Positions 24,033-34,657 of a DNA stretch of 64,000 nucleotides are shown here, in pieces (the stretch's first letter is position 1; each line of letters starts with the position of its first letter). Where the stretch lies: NCBI GenBank assembly GCA_963969365.1, contig OZ017755.1, positions 1,116,001 through 1,180,000 on the forward strand, given 5' to 3'. This stretch comes from Asterochloris sp. CNOR1. Lineage: Eukaryota; Chlorophyta; Trebouxiophyceae; Trebouxiales; Trebouxiaceae. Both the position numbers and the translations under genes were made by a program. The notes under the pieces are model-generated. The model made no database searches. It was given only the letters and a program-made list of their open reading frames with translations, and had not been told where the DNA came from.

Positions 24033-27000
24033 TCACCATCTGCTGTGCTGCCTGGAATTCTGCTCAGAGACAGGTTGCTGCTGCCATCGGCCACTGCCTG
24101 CCTGCTCATCATGCTGTGGTGGTAGTACTGGTGGTGGTGGCTTTGGTGGTGGTGGTGGCGGTGGTGGTAGTGGTGCCCCTATCTGGGCTGCCGCTGACAC
24201 CTGCAGCACACAGCGGGCTGTCTGCCAGGCACTCACTGTTTGCAAACATGCCAGCAGCTCAAGCTGTATCATGCGGTCGGGTAAAGTGGACAGGTCAACG
24301 TGACAGTCAAGATGCAAACAGCTCTGCAACTGCTGTTCCAACAACAGGTTTCTTCTCTGAGCAAAAGTGTGGGCGCCTGTGCGCCAGCAGGCTGCTGGAA
24401 GGGCTCACCCGGCCTGAGCTGCAACCCCTCTGGTGCGCATCCGCATGGTGACCTGACTGTCCTGCTGCAGCTGCAGCAAGGCAGGATCAGGCTGCTTGCA
24501 GGTCAGGCAGCCAGGCAACACCGAGAGTCCTGTGAATTTCTTTGTCACTTGCCTGTGGCCAGGTCAGTGCTGCTGCTCAGAGCAACAGGCCAGCACAGTG
24601 CGTTTGGGCACGAGCAGTCCAGAGTTGCTGCCAACCTGAGGCAGTGTCAGAACACTTGGAGGGTTGCAATTGGTGGCAATAAGCAATGCTGTACCTCCTG
24701 ACCAAAGGCCATGCCAGGAGGCGTGGTGAAGGCTGGATTTGAGGTGGGGCATAAACGGCTGGTGTGAAGCACCATGGGGTTGCTCACCTGGTCCCAGGCC
24801 CAGACTGAAGGGCTCAGACTCTGGGCTCCCACGCACAGCTTTGTCTAGGCTGCCTCTGGCAGGGCTCTGGGTGTGCCTCACCAGCCCGACCAGGGGCCTG
24901 CTGAAGCGACGCTGGCGATCTCTGCTCTGCGGCTGACGGCCCCTGCTGCGGAGCCTGGGGCTGCTGCTGGTGTTCCTTGCGGGGCGCCGGCGTGGGGCAG
25001 ATTGGTCCCTGCTGTGGCGGCTGCGGCTGGTGCTCCTTGCAGGGCGCCGGCGTGGGGCAGATCGATCCCTGCTGTGGCGCCTGGGGCTGCTGCTGATGCT
25101 CCTGGCGGGGCGCTGGCGTGGGGCAGATCGGTCCCTGCTGTGGCGGCTGCGGCTGCTGCTGGTGCTCCTGGCGGGCCGCCGGCGTGGGGCAGATCGGCTC
25201 TTGCTGCGTCGCCTGGGGCTGCTGCAGTTGCTCCTGACAGGGTGCCGGTGTGTGGCAAATCGGTCCCTGCTGCGCCGCCTGGGGCTGCTGCTGGTGCTCC
25301 TGGCGGGGCGCCGGCGTGGGGCAGATCGGCTCTTGCTGCGCCGCCTGGGGCTGCTGCTGGTGCTCCTTGCGGGGCGCTGGCGTGGGCTTGATCCTGCAGA
25401 TCTGTAAGAGCAGGAAGAGGCAATTCCTGCAGGAGTCTGAGAAAGCACGCACCGGCACTGCCACAGCTTTTGGCGCATTGCCAGCCTGGCATGTCTCAAT
25501 GCACCAGCAGACAGCAAGTAGGGACTCTGTGCCAACAACTTGTACAAAGACTGTCAGGGATGAGGGTCACCTCACAGCAGCTGCTCCCCAACCTATGCCT
25601 TGCTCACAGCTTAGGAAAATCAGCAGTGTACAGACAGACCTCCTCCGGCTGTGACACGTGCGCTTTGCACAGCCTGGTGTGCCCTGCCTTCTGATGACAA
25701 TAGCGGCGTGCACAGAGACAGACCTGCTCGTGCTGCCGCGCCTGCGCCCTGCACATCGTGCCGAGGGCCTCCGCCTGCTCCTGCTGCGGTCAAGCACAGC
25801 GCTGCCGAGCCTGCCGCCAGCCCTGTCGCGGCCACCTGCTGGACTCCTGCTGCGACGCTGCCCAGACCTGCCCTCCCGGCCCCTGCCGGGGCTGGGCGCA
25901 GGCCTGGAGCCCTGCACTAACTTGGAGCTGTGCACACCAGACTTGCTGCTGGCAGGCTGGGGCGACGGCTGCCGCCTGCCCCTGCTGCTGGCAGGCGACA
26001 GCTGGCCCCCGCCTTTGCTGCTGACTTGAGAGGCAGAGCCTGGCCTGCTGGCCTGCCCCTGCCTCTGTGGAGAGCTGCAGGCCCCGCCCCGGATGCTGAC
26101 TTGAGAGGCAGAGCCTGGCCTGCTGGACTGCCCCTGCCCCTGCCCCTGCGGAGAGCTGCGGTCCACCAGGACAGCCAGGAGCACAGCTGGGGGGGGCTGG
26201 GGGCGGAGGGGGGCCCTGTCATGCCGCAGCATGGCCTCACGGATGACCTGGTCGACCTGCCTCATGCAATCCTGCAGCATGAAAGGGGAGCAGGGCTGCT
26301 GGAGGATGACACGGGAGCAATGGCACTGCTGCATTGGCGTCTCAGGAAGTAGCCTCCTGCAGGTGACACACAGCCCCTGCAACCCTGCAGCCCGCATTTT
26401 GAGTGATTGAAGGAGCAGCAGCGCTGCATTTGTGTCGTCCAGGAGGCAAGCTCAGCTGGCCTGCAATGCCAGCACAGCACATGTACAGCTGTGGTCGAGA
26501 AGAAGGCCAATATGCTACAGGTATTGGCCGCTGCTTATTGAACAGGACTGACATGGGTCGAGTGTCATTCCCGAGACCCAGGAGTGACTCCGTGAAGTGT
26601 AAGCCCAGACCTGGTCTTGCAAGACATGTGCAGGACTACAACAAAGCAAGCGCAAAACAGCAGCAAGGCTCTTAGGGAGATCAGGCTGCCCGGCTCCCAG
26701 CCCATGCAAGCAGCACAGCTTCTGCAGGTTCCCACCAGGCACAATGCAAACCTCACAGCCTGGCCCAGAGTTTTCTCATGGAGCCCTGGTGATGACAACA
26801 TGGCCCAGACACTGCCTGCTGCTGGCACCTGACTCCAGAGTGCAGTCTCACCTGATGCAGTGCAGTGAACAAGTCCTCCAGCCAGTCGCAGGGCAGCGTG
26901 ATCAGCAGGGATGCCTCGCGCTGAGCTGCCTGAGCGCGAATGGGAATGCAGACTGGCAGCTCCACAGCGTGGCTGGGAGCGGCGCTGCACACAGGGCACA

Positions 27001-30000
27001 CACCTCTTGAGACAGCCAGGGATGCTGCACACCACCTTTAAATTGCTATTCGAGCACCGCAGAGGCTGCATGAAGCAAGCCAGGAGCTTCCTGTACAGTG
27101 AGGTAGAAATGTTGCCCCACAACACTCGCATCACAGACAGCCAAAGCAGGCAGCCAGGAGCTGCCTGCGTCTGTCACTACAGATGACGCATGAAAGCAGC
27201 TGCTGATTTGGTAGATGTCCTGCTTGACCTGAGGTGTCCTCAGGAGGCAAGCACTGTCCTGGACTGGCACAGTTGTAGGCTCAGCTTGAACGGCAGGGTC
27301 AGGCCCAGTGGTCGCGGGCCTGGCATGATGCACAGAAGCAGACAAGGGCCCCTGGTTCACCTAAGCAGAGCAGCATGCAACTTTCGGAAGGGCAGAACAG
27401 CCATGTTCACAAGATGCCAAGTTCACAAGATCCTCAAGAGGGGTTGATCCTCTTGAATGCCCCACCTCGTGAGCACGCCGTAGAGGGCGTTCACCAGGAT
27501 GCTGCTGTGCAGCTGCTGGATGATGCTGCCTCGCCATGCTACACTGCCGCCTCCTAGAGTAGAGGCAGGCACTGCTGGCAGTGCCTGGTCCACTGCGGTG
27601 AGGACCATGATGTGCCCATCCCAGCCTGTCCGGCACTTCCTCCAGGCACTGAGGTCCATAGGCACCAAGGTACCAGGGCCAATAGGTTTCAGCACTTCAG
27701 GTGGCTGAGGCAAGCAGCTCCCTGCCTGCCCACCTGCAGAGCATGGGAGACCTGACAAGTAATTCAGGCCTTCTGAGCGCATCCAGCCATGCATCACTGA
27801 CAGGCAGTTGCGACATCAGGCTGCCATTGCAAGAGGTGGAGGTATGGAGCAAACCCACCTGAGGAGCTCCACCATTTCCCATGCATCTGCGTCCACAGAA
27901 CCTGCAGCTCCGCCAGGGCAGGTGCCCCCAGAGGCCTGCCTGACCCAGCCATCTGCAGCATCACTTCCTGGCGGTGGGGCGCTGAAGAACCACCTGGGCG
28001 GTCCACACACCAGGCAGGCACGTGCCTGGCCCCACCAGCCTGCTGCAGCCCCAGCGGCAGAGCGGGCAAGCTGCCCTCTGGGCCAGCAGCAGCCTCAGCA
28101 CCAGCAGCTGCCTGCCCAGCACTTGAGGTGTCGGCTGGCTGTAGCGGGCCTGTGCTGGGGCTCAGCGGTGACTTGAGCCCAACAAACTGTCCTGCCTGCC
28201 AGGCCCCCACTGTCTTTCGGCCCATAGGCTTGGGCAGCTTCTGTGGGTCGCTTAGGGTTCCTGCCTCAGCAGGGCCCTGCTTCTGAGCGCTTTGCCCGCT
28301 GCTGGATGCCTTGCCAGCTCCAGCAGCAGCAGCATGAGGAGGCAGCAGCTGCTGAGAGCTCTCTGGGGCTGCCACAGGAGAGGCAACTGCCTGAATCTCC
28401 TTCCATGTTGCGGCATCCGCAGCAGAGAGACGTAGCTCTTGCTCAGAGCTCTCTGGGACTGCTGCAGCAGGGTTTGACCACTCAGGGCCCTGCCTGCTGC
28501 GAAGCGCAGTGCTTGCCTGTGCGGGCGGAGGCGGCAGCATCCCCTGTGGAGCAGGGGTATCCTGTGCACGCACAGTGACGACGGGCTGCTGAACGTCCTG
28601 TGGGGCAGCAGCATGCTGGGCCTGCATGCTGGGAGCTTCCTGCTTGGGCTGGGGCTGTGCAGGCAGCACCATCCCAGGAGCTGAAGCGGCCACTTGGGCC
28701 TGGGCCTGGGCAGGCTCCTGCTGTCTTCGGAGAGCAATACCTTTTTGCTCGGGCTGCTGGGCGATATCAGCAAACATGTCCAGCTCAGCGTCGACTGGCA
28801 GAGTCCCATCATGAGCGCGTGTCGTCACTGGTGCGGGAGCATCTGATGACGCTGGGCGCCACTGCTGCTCTGTGCTGATGTCCATCGAGGACGCTGCAGC
28901 ACTATCAGCAGCAGCCTTTGTTGATGCTGCTTGCTGCTGCTGCTCAGTGCCGATCAGCACTGGGCAGCCAGCAGCAGCAGCAGCAGCAGCAGCACATGAT
29001 GTGGATGGTTGCTGCTGCTGCTGCATTGCAGGTGCTCCATGCTGGGGGACCAAAGGAGGGGCCTGTCCAGCAGCATGGTTCTGAGCTCCAATGGTGTCAT
29101 GCTTATGAGGTGGCTGGAGAGTTGCCATGCTCATGTCAGCCAGCACATTGTTGCTGCCTTGAGCAGCCACAGCTTCTGCGTCAGCCTGCCCAGCTCCAGG
29201 AAGCGTCGGCAACGGGATGCTGCCGGCATCTAACGCAGTGCCCGACACTGCAGAACGCTGTGCGGGGCCTTGAGCAGCGCTGGCCCCAGCATCAGCGGGT
29301 GTTGCTGCAGGTGCTGCAGGTACACCATCACTGGCCTCAGGACCACTGGATGCTGCCGCCGATGTCGAGGAGGCCACTGGAGGTGACAACGAGGCACGAG
29401 CCCAGAGAGGCCCCGTGGGCTTCTTCCTCTTCACCTTGGGCCTGGCCACGGCGGGTGGCTGCCCTGCGGGGCCAGCAGCTTCCTTGCCGGCAGCAGGTTG
29501 ACCTGCAGGCCCCTGCTGCTGCATACTGCCAGACAGGTGGCTGACAGACAGTGGCTGTTGGGGCCTGCCTGGTTGCTGTGCCTCTGCCGCTGGCTCAAGT
29601 CTCGGTTTTGCATCAGCAGGGGTGCCGCCTGCAGCCACCCGCACGGGGTATGCACCTGGCTGCTGCGTGCTAGGCTTGGCAGGGGCTATGGGTAGTCCCA
29701 GTTGCTGACCTAAGCCCACAAAAGGGCTGCTGGTGAGGGCCTGGTGGGGCCCACTGCCTGGCTGAACTGGCTGAGCGGCCAGTGGGTTCAGGCCAGGCTG
29801 TTCCGTTGGCGGCTGCCCCTGCCTCAGCGGCGGCAGGGCATTGTCGAGTGTGGTGCCAGTGTCGCTCTGGGGGCGCTGGGGCTGGCACTGCGGCTCTGAC
29901 AGGCCCTCGTCTGCCCTGCCAGGGTTCAGCAGGCCGCCCCCCAGACTGCTGCGCTGGCTCAAGCTGGCAGGTGGCTGCTGCCTGCTGCGCAGCTCTGCCT

Positions 30001-33000
30001 TCAAGGGAGTGCCATAGGAGGCAGGCCCTGGTGCTGCTGACTTGCGTGGCTCTGCAAGGCCTGGTCTGGCAGTGGGGATGAGGGACATCTCAGACATGCC
30101 AGAAGACTGCTGCTGGTCCTGCTGATGCCCATCCTGGATTGGCCGGACCCTGCAGCATGAGCAGTGACATTCAACAGTCCACCCCTCTGCCCTTTGTGCA
30201 GAATGATGCCAGGTGCTCAATGCCAGCAAGCTGAGGCCTCTGGCAGCCTTCAGCAGCATTCCAGCAGACATGCTATGTTGTCGTGGGGCAGGCGCTCTTA
30301 GAGCTTGACATCAAACGTCATACCCAGGCCTCTGGCAGGCACTGTCTCGATTTAGCATCACTGGACATGCCACCCCACCAGCACACCTGCACCTGCACTA
30401 GCTGGGGCTGCAGGCGCTGACCTGACTTGGCTGTCATCGGTGCCCTCCAGACCATGCAGGGATTCCCGCTCCTCCCTCTTCCTCTTCAGTCCACGATACA
30501 TGACACAAGCCCTTTTGATCTTGTGCCAAGTGGCCTGCAGAGATGTGAAACTGTCAGGGAGAGCAGTCCCAGCATGACATTCCTGGGCAGCTGTGTTGTG
30601 GACCGCAGTGAGTGAAGTTGTGGAGCACCAAAGGTGCTGGGCAGCAGTGGTAAGCTAGGAACCTTGCTGCCTGCAAGCTGCCTTTGTGTCGTGCCCAACA
30701 CACAGCTGTCAGCTGAGATTTGATACAACCAATGTCAAATCACCTGTTCCTGTTGCTGCCAGGCAGTCTCCACATCTGCCAGCAAAGCCTCATCTGGCCT
30801 GCACACACAGAGGCCACCTGACTCTTGTGCAGCCAGCAGCCAAGTTTATAGGTCACAACCAGATTCGCAGTGAGGCGCAGACGGGGAAGGCCACAGCTTG
30901 AAGGCAGACACGTTGTCAGCACATGCAGGCGGGACAGCCAAACGATTTGCAGGGGTCAGCGCTCACCCCTGCTGGATCCAAGCCACTACACGGGCCACAT
31001 CTGCATCTGTGTAGACCTGGGTTGTATCTGAGGCTATGTAGGCCTGGGCCACCTTCAGACGGTGCTGCACCTCTGCCACCTGCAGGTGGCCAAATGTGGC
31101 TGGTCAGGTCCAGCCACTTGCCTGTGGCCAGTCTGGAGGATTGCCACTGACACACCAGCTCGATGGCCGTGCTGTGTCACCTCGTCGGCTGTGGAGCTGT
31201 ATATCCTGTGTGGCACATTTATCAGCTTTCAGGAAAATATGAAACCTTGCAGCACAGCTGTGAAGAGCAGGCACTGACCAATGTGGCTGCAGAGCCAGAC
31301 CGGGCCATGCATGGACCATCAGTGAACTGTGCACAGCAGCTTGCAAACCTCAGTGGCTTTCAGGTGCACACAGGAACCGATGCTGCCCAGAAACGAGGGC
31401 ACACAACCCAGCAAACTTTGGTGTGAGATTGACACGCAACAACCACTTTGAGGACAGCTGCAGCCCATGTCCTGCTGATGACGCCCATAGTCAGGCACTC
31501 ACCTCTAGCACAGTGTGCCCTTACATGCGTAAGTGTGCACGTTGAGCTGATGCCAGGTAGGCGGCACTCATCATGTGTTGCACGGCCTGCCTTGCCCCTT
31601 GCCCACAATGCGGCCTGCAGGTCTGCTCTGCTGAGCTAGCTGCAGGAATCCCGTGGGCTTACCTCAGCACAGCCTGCACTGCACACCGCCAACTTGCAGC
31701 CTCTATCTCTCCTCAATCTGCCCAGCTGCACACCTGTGAAGCTTCTATATCTTCTCTATCAGCCCAGCTGCACACATGCGGTCCTGACCTCTTGCACTGT
31801 AAGCCTTGCATGCTCGCCCCCCCGCAGCCTCCAGATCTGCTCTGCCAGCACTGCTGCCTCCTTGGCAGGGATGTCATCAAAGGTTCGCTCTGGCCTGACC
31901 TGGTTAGGCTTCAGGAGATCATCCAAGCCCTTCACATCGCCGCAGCCCTGCGTGACAGTCCAGTGAGCCGGTGCATCAGTGGGACCAGGTAAAGGTGCAG
32001 CAGGAAAAGCAGATAAGGTTTGATCTGCCTGTGCTCGTAAGATGCTGACACACTTGAGCATGCACAGCAAATGACATACCTCAGCCCACAAATGGCCCCT
32101 ATTTTGGTGTTGTGGGCTCTGCCTCATGCCACAATGCTCAAGGTGACAGCATGCAGAGGGCCTACCTGCAAGTGGGGCCCAAGCATGCAGAACACATGGA
32201 GAGAGTCTCTGCTTGTGCTCCTGGGATGCACTGCTGCCATGCTGCCTTTAGCATGCTCAGAATGACTATCACTGCAAGCTGCCAGAAGCCTCCCGGACGC
32301 ACTGGCTGCACCTTGGGGCTCGCAGTGTGGTGGCCACCGACCTGCCCTTCACCAGCGTGCCCAGCATGCAGACCCCGTCACTCTGCCAAGCATGGAGTGC
32401 CCTGCCTGCCTGGGGTTGGTGCACGTACCTTGAGGAAGATGAGCTGCCCATTGTCCTGCCTCCCTGGCAGCTCGGTCAGCTTGGCAATGCGGCGCAGCCG
32501 CATGCCGTTGATGCCCTTGAGGGGCACAGCAATGTAGGCTCCATGAAGCACAGACCCTGCAAAGGGATAGCAGGCCGCTCCTGATACAGTCTACGGTGAA
32601 GCGCGCCACGTCTGCAGACTGCTCCGACTGCACAGTGCTCCTGAGTGCTGGGTCCAAGACAGCAGAGCCCCAACGACAACGCAAGCACCAGTGCACTGCC
32701 TGATGCAGGCTGCTCCAGCAATTGCAGCCTTCCCTCTGGCTCCATATCTGCTTGGATGCAGGTCAAGACAGAAAGAAAGGAGGCAGGTTGAAGCGCATGC
32801 GCATGCCACTCACTTGGACATTCTGCCTTTGCCAAGCGCATCTCAAGATCCCAGACTTTCAGGATGTCTGGCCTGCAGGACAGTGTCTGGAAAATGGCTG
32901 AGTGGTGTTCTGGAAAGATTGTCACCAGGCCTTCCCCTTGTGGGAAGCCAGGCAGGTGAGGGCACTGCATGACTGGCATATACAGGCCTCCCTGGAGTGC

Positions 33001-34348
33001 TGGGCCCTGCAGGTCACCCACCTGCCGATGAACATCTTCTCAAGGTTACGCTGGCTGCAGGCTGCCCACTGCAACAGCAGCAGTCACAGAGGCTGGCAGT
33101 CACAGGGCTGCTCCAGCAGGTGCTGCGCAACTCACTGATTTATGCAACTGCAGGGCCTGCCCACTGCCACATCATGAGGCAAACTGCATCATCAGGTAAT
33201 TTTGGAGTCATGCCGCTGCCGAATGCCAGCAAGCAAAGGGTCGTGCTCAGCAGGATATGTGGCGGCCCCTCCAGGCTTGATGCAGTCCAGGATTGTATGT
33301 GACTCTGAGGTGCTGGTGGACTCAGTGCAGCAGACAGCTACCCAACAGCAGTAAGGTGATCTGTGGGCAGGTCGCTCCACTTTACGCGCCAGCACTACCA
33401 ATAGCAAGCATCCCTGCATACCATGGGGCTGTCCACTCCTCCAGGAGCCCCAGATACCCGTCTGGCGGTTGGCACCAGAGGGTGTGACTCATCGCCAGAG
33501 CTGCTCTTCTCACGGCGCTTGTCCTGACACTGCTGGTTAGGACTGGTCACCTCATGAGCAGCGATGCTGGCCTGAGGCATGCTGACCGCTCTGGCAGGGG
33601 CAGCCTTGGCGCCAGCGCCCTTGGCAGGTTGCACCTTGACCTCCCCAGTGTCATGCAGGGCGCCATGCATGGTGGTTGCCGCAGATAAGGGCACAGCAAG
33701 AGTGCAGAAGGCGCCTGCCTGCTGCCCTTGAAGCTCTGGAGCCTGCTGCGTGGCACCTGAGCACACGGCAGCATCCGGCTGCTGCTCAGCCCTCGCAAAG
33801 TCCTGCTTGTTTTGGGCACTAGAAGGACGCTGCTTCTGCTCAGCCTGCAGGGCCAAAGGCGAGCCCTGCAGCTCTGCCTGTGCCAGAGACTCTAGCTGGA
33901 GCAAGCCTGCCCCTGCCCCTGCCCCTGCTGCAGCCTGTGCAGCAGGCCTTCTACCACCACCAACCAGGTCGGCAGCAGAGCCCGCCACTGCCTGAGGCAC
34001 AGAGCCAGGCTCTGCCTGCCTCATCAGCCCTGGGCACTCAGGCTGAGCGTCTGAGGCAGGGGGCAAGGGCACTCGCGACGGCTCTGCCGCACACACCTCG
34101 GCTGCAGCTGCCACATCGCTCCCTACCAGGTTGGCCTGCCCCGCTGGCTGCTGCGCTGTAGCGCTGCCTTTAGCTGTGAGCACCTGGGTGCCCAGCTGGG
34201 GCGATGCGCTGCGGGCAGCAGCAGCGCTGTTGAGAGCTGCATGGCGCAGCAGGTCGGGAGAGGAGCCGTGCCTGGGGCCAGGTGTGCTGCTGCGCTCCCT
34301 GCTGCTACGACGGCCAGGAGTGCCTTCCTGCTGCGCGCTGCCATTCAT
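24033..34348 (-). CDS. Long Plus3-like / RS-domain protein
   Basis: A very long gene, tentatively one unit. From an upstream Met (34348) a 300-residue Ala/Gln-rich exon runs to a donor at 33422. Exons at 33.05-30.4 kb read QRNLEKMFIGR, PDILKVWDLEMRLAKAE, AYIAVPLKGINGMRLRRIAK, TFDDIPAKEAAVLAEQIWRL, VAEVQHRLKVAQAYIA with YTDADVARVV, and HKIKRACVMYRGLKRKREER. Their order and spacing recall the Plus3 domain and following helix of Rtf1-type transcription elongation factors (moderate to weak). The next exon (about 30150-27850) joins in phase and is Ala/Pro/Gln-rich. Then come the module shared with the 14.4-19.7 kb gene (LVPMDLSAWRKCRTGWDGHI; LLITLPCDWLEDLFTALHQ), a Ser/Arg exon and an RS domain of 66-bp repeats. 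A Pro-rich reading (PLPPPPPPPPKPPPP) near 24150 may be the last exon. It could instead be two genes split near 30.3 kb; the phase match argues against that. Confidence 0.5.
24116..24174 (-). repeat. GGT-rich simple repeat encoding polyproline
   Basis: Imperfect (GGT)n on the plus strand. The minus-strand frame gives runs of Pro in the probable last exon of the long RS gene. Confidence 0.85.
24925..25397 (-). repeat. 66-bp tandem repeat, about 8 units, RS domain
   Basis: Each unit encodes about 22 residues of the form RSAPRRRPARSTSSSPRRRS. One unit is shorter and one (RFATHRHPVRS) is divergent. The repeat keeps all three minus-strand frames open: the others would give Gln/Pro-rich (QEHQQQPQAAQQ) and Ala/Gly-rich (GAPAAAPGG) polymers. 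The RS frame is preferred because the preceding exon is also RS-rich and because it continues beyond the repeats. Confidence 0.93.
26020..26160 (-). repeat. About 78-bp tandem repeat, two copies, coding
   Basis: Encodes two copies of a segment of the form QASRPGSASQVSSKGG (first copy QSSRPGSASQVSIRGG), within the Ser-rich exon just before the RS domain. Confidence 0.85.
28969..28992 (-). repeat. (CAG)8 tract read as polyalanine
   Basis: Eight CAG units on the plus strand; in the frame of the minus-strand gene they encode a run of Ala (GCT). Confidence 0.85.
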
Positions 34349-34629
34349 TGCCTGCACATGAAGCAGAGGGGACACGCTGCATCCAACAGAGCTGGCTCGC
34401 TTGCTGCAGGAATGCAGGCAGCACAACAGGTTGAGGCGGGGCATGCAGCACGACATTCCAGGATTCACCACTCAACGCTATGACAGACAAGTGCTGCTTG
34501 ACACAGCATTTGAGCTGATGAATCAGCCATCATAGAAGCTGCCACGAGGCGCTTCAGCTGTTGACGGCCTAAACCTCAAGATGTGTACAACTACCAAGCT
34601 CTGGGGGTCACCACTGGGCGCTGCCTCAG

Positions 34630-34657
34630 GGGTTTAGGGTTTAGGGTTTAGGGTTTA
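34630..34657 (+). repeat. Interstitial telomere-type repeat, (GGGTTTA)4
   Basis: Four perfect units of the plant-type telomere repeat, with an extra G before and TTG after. On the minus strand it encodes the last residues and TAA stop of the SUMO-motif gene. It also lies about 280 bp upstream of the next minus-strand Met, in the orientation (AAACCCTAA) of plant telo-box promoter elements. Confidence 0.98.

Noticed and set aside
24873-25464. Plus-strand and alternative minus-strand frames over the 66-bp repeats
   Set aside because: The repeat length is a multiple of three, so all frames stay open. Only the RS frame fits the neighbouring exon and extends beyond the repeats.
34630-34657. True chromosome end
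   Set aside because: Only four units occur and gene sequence continues on both sides, so it is an interstitial repeat.
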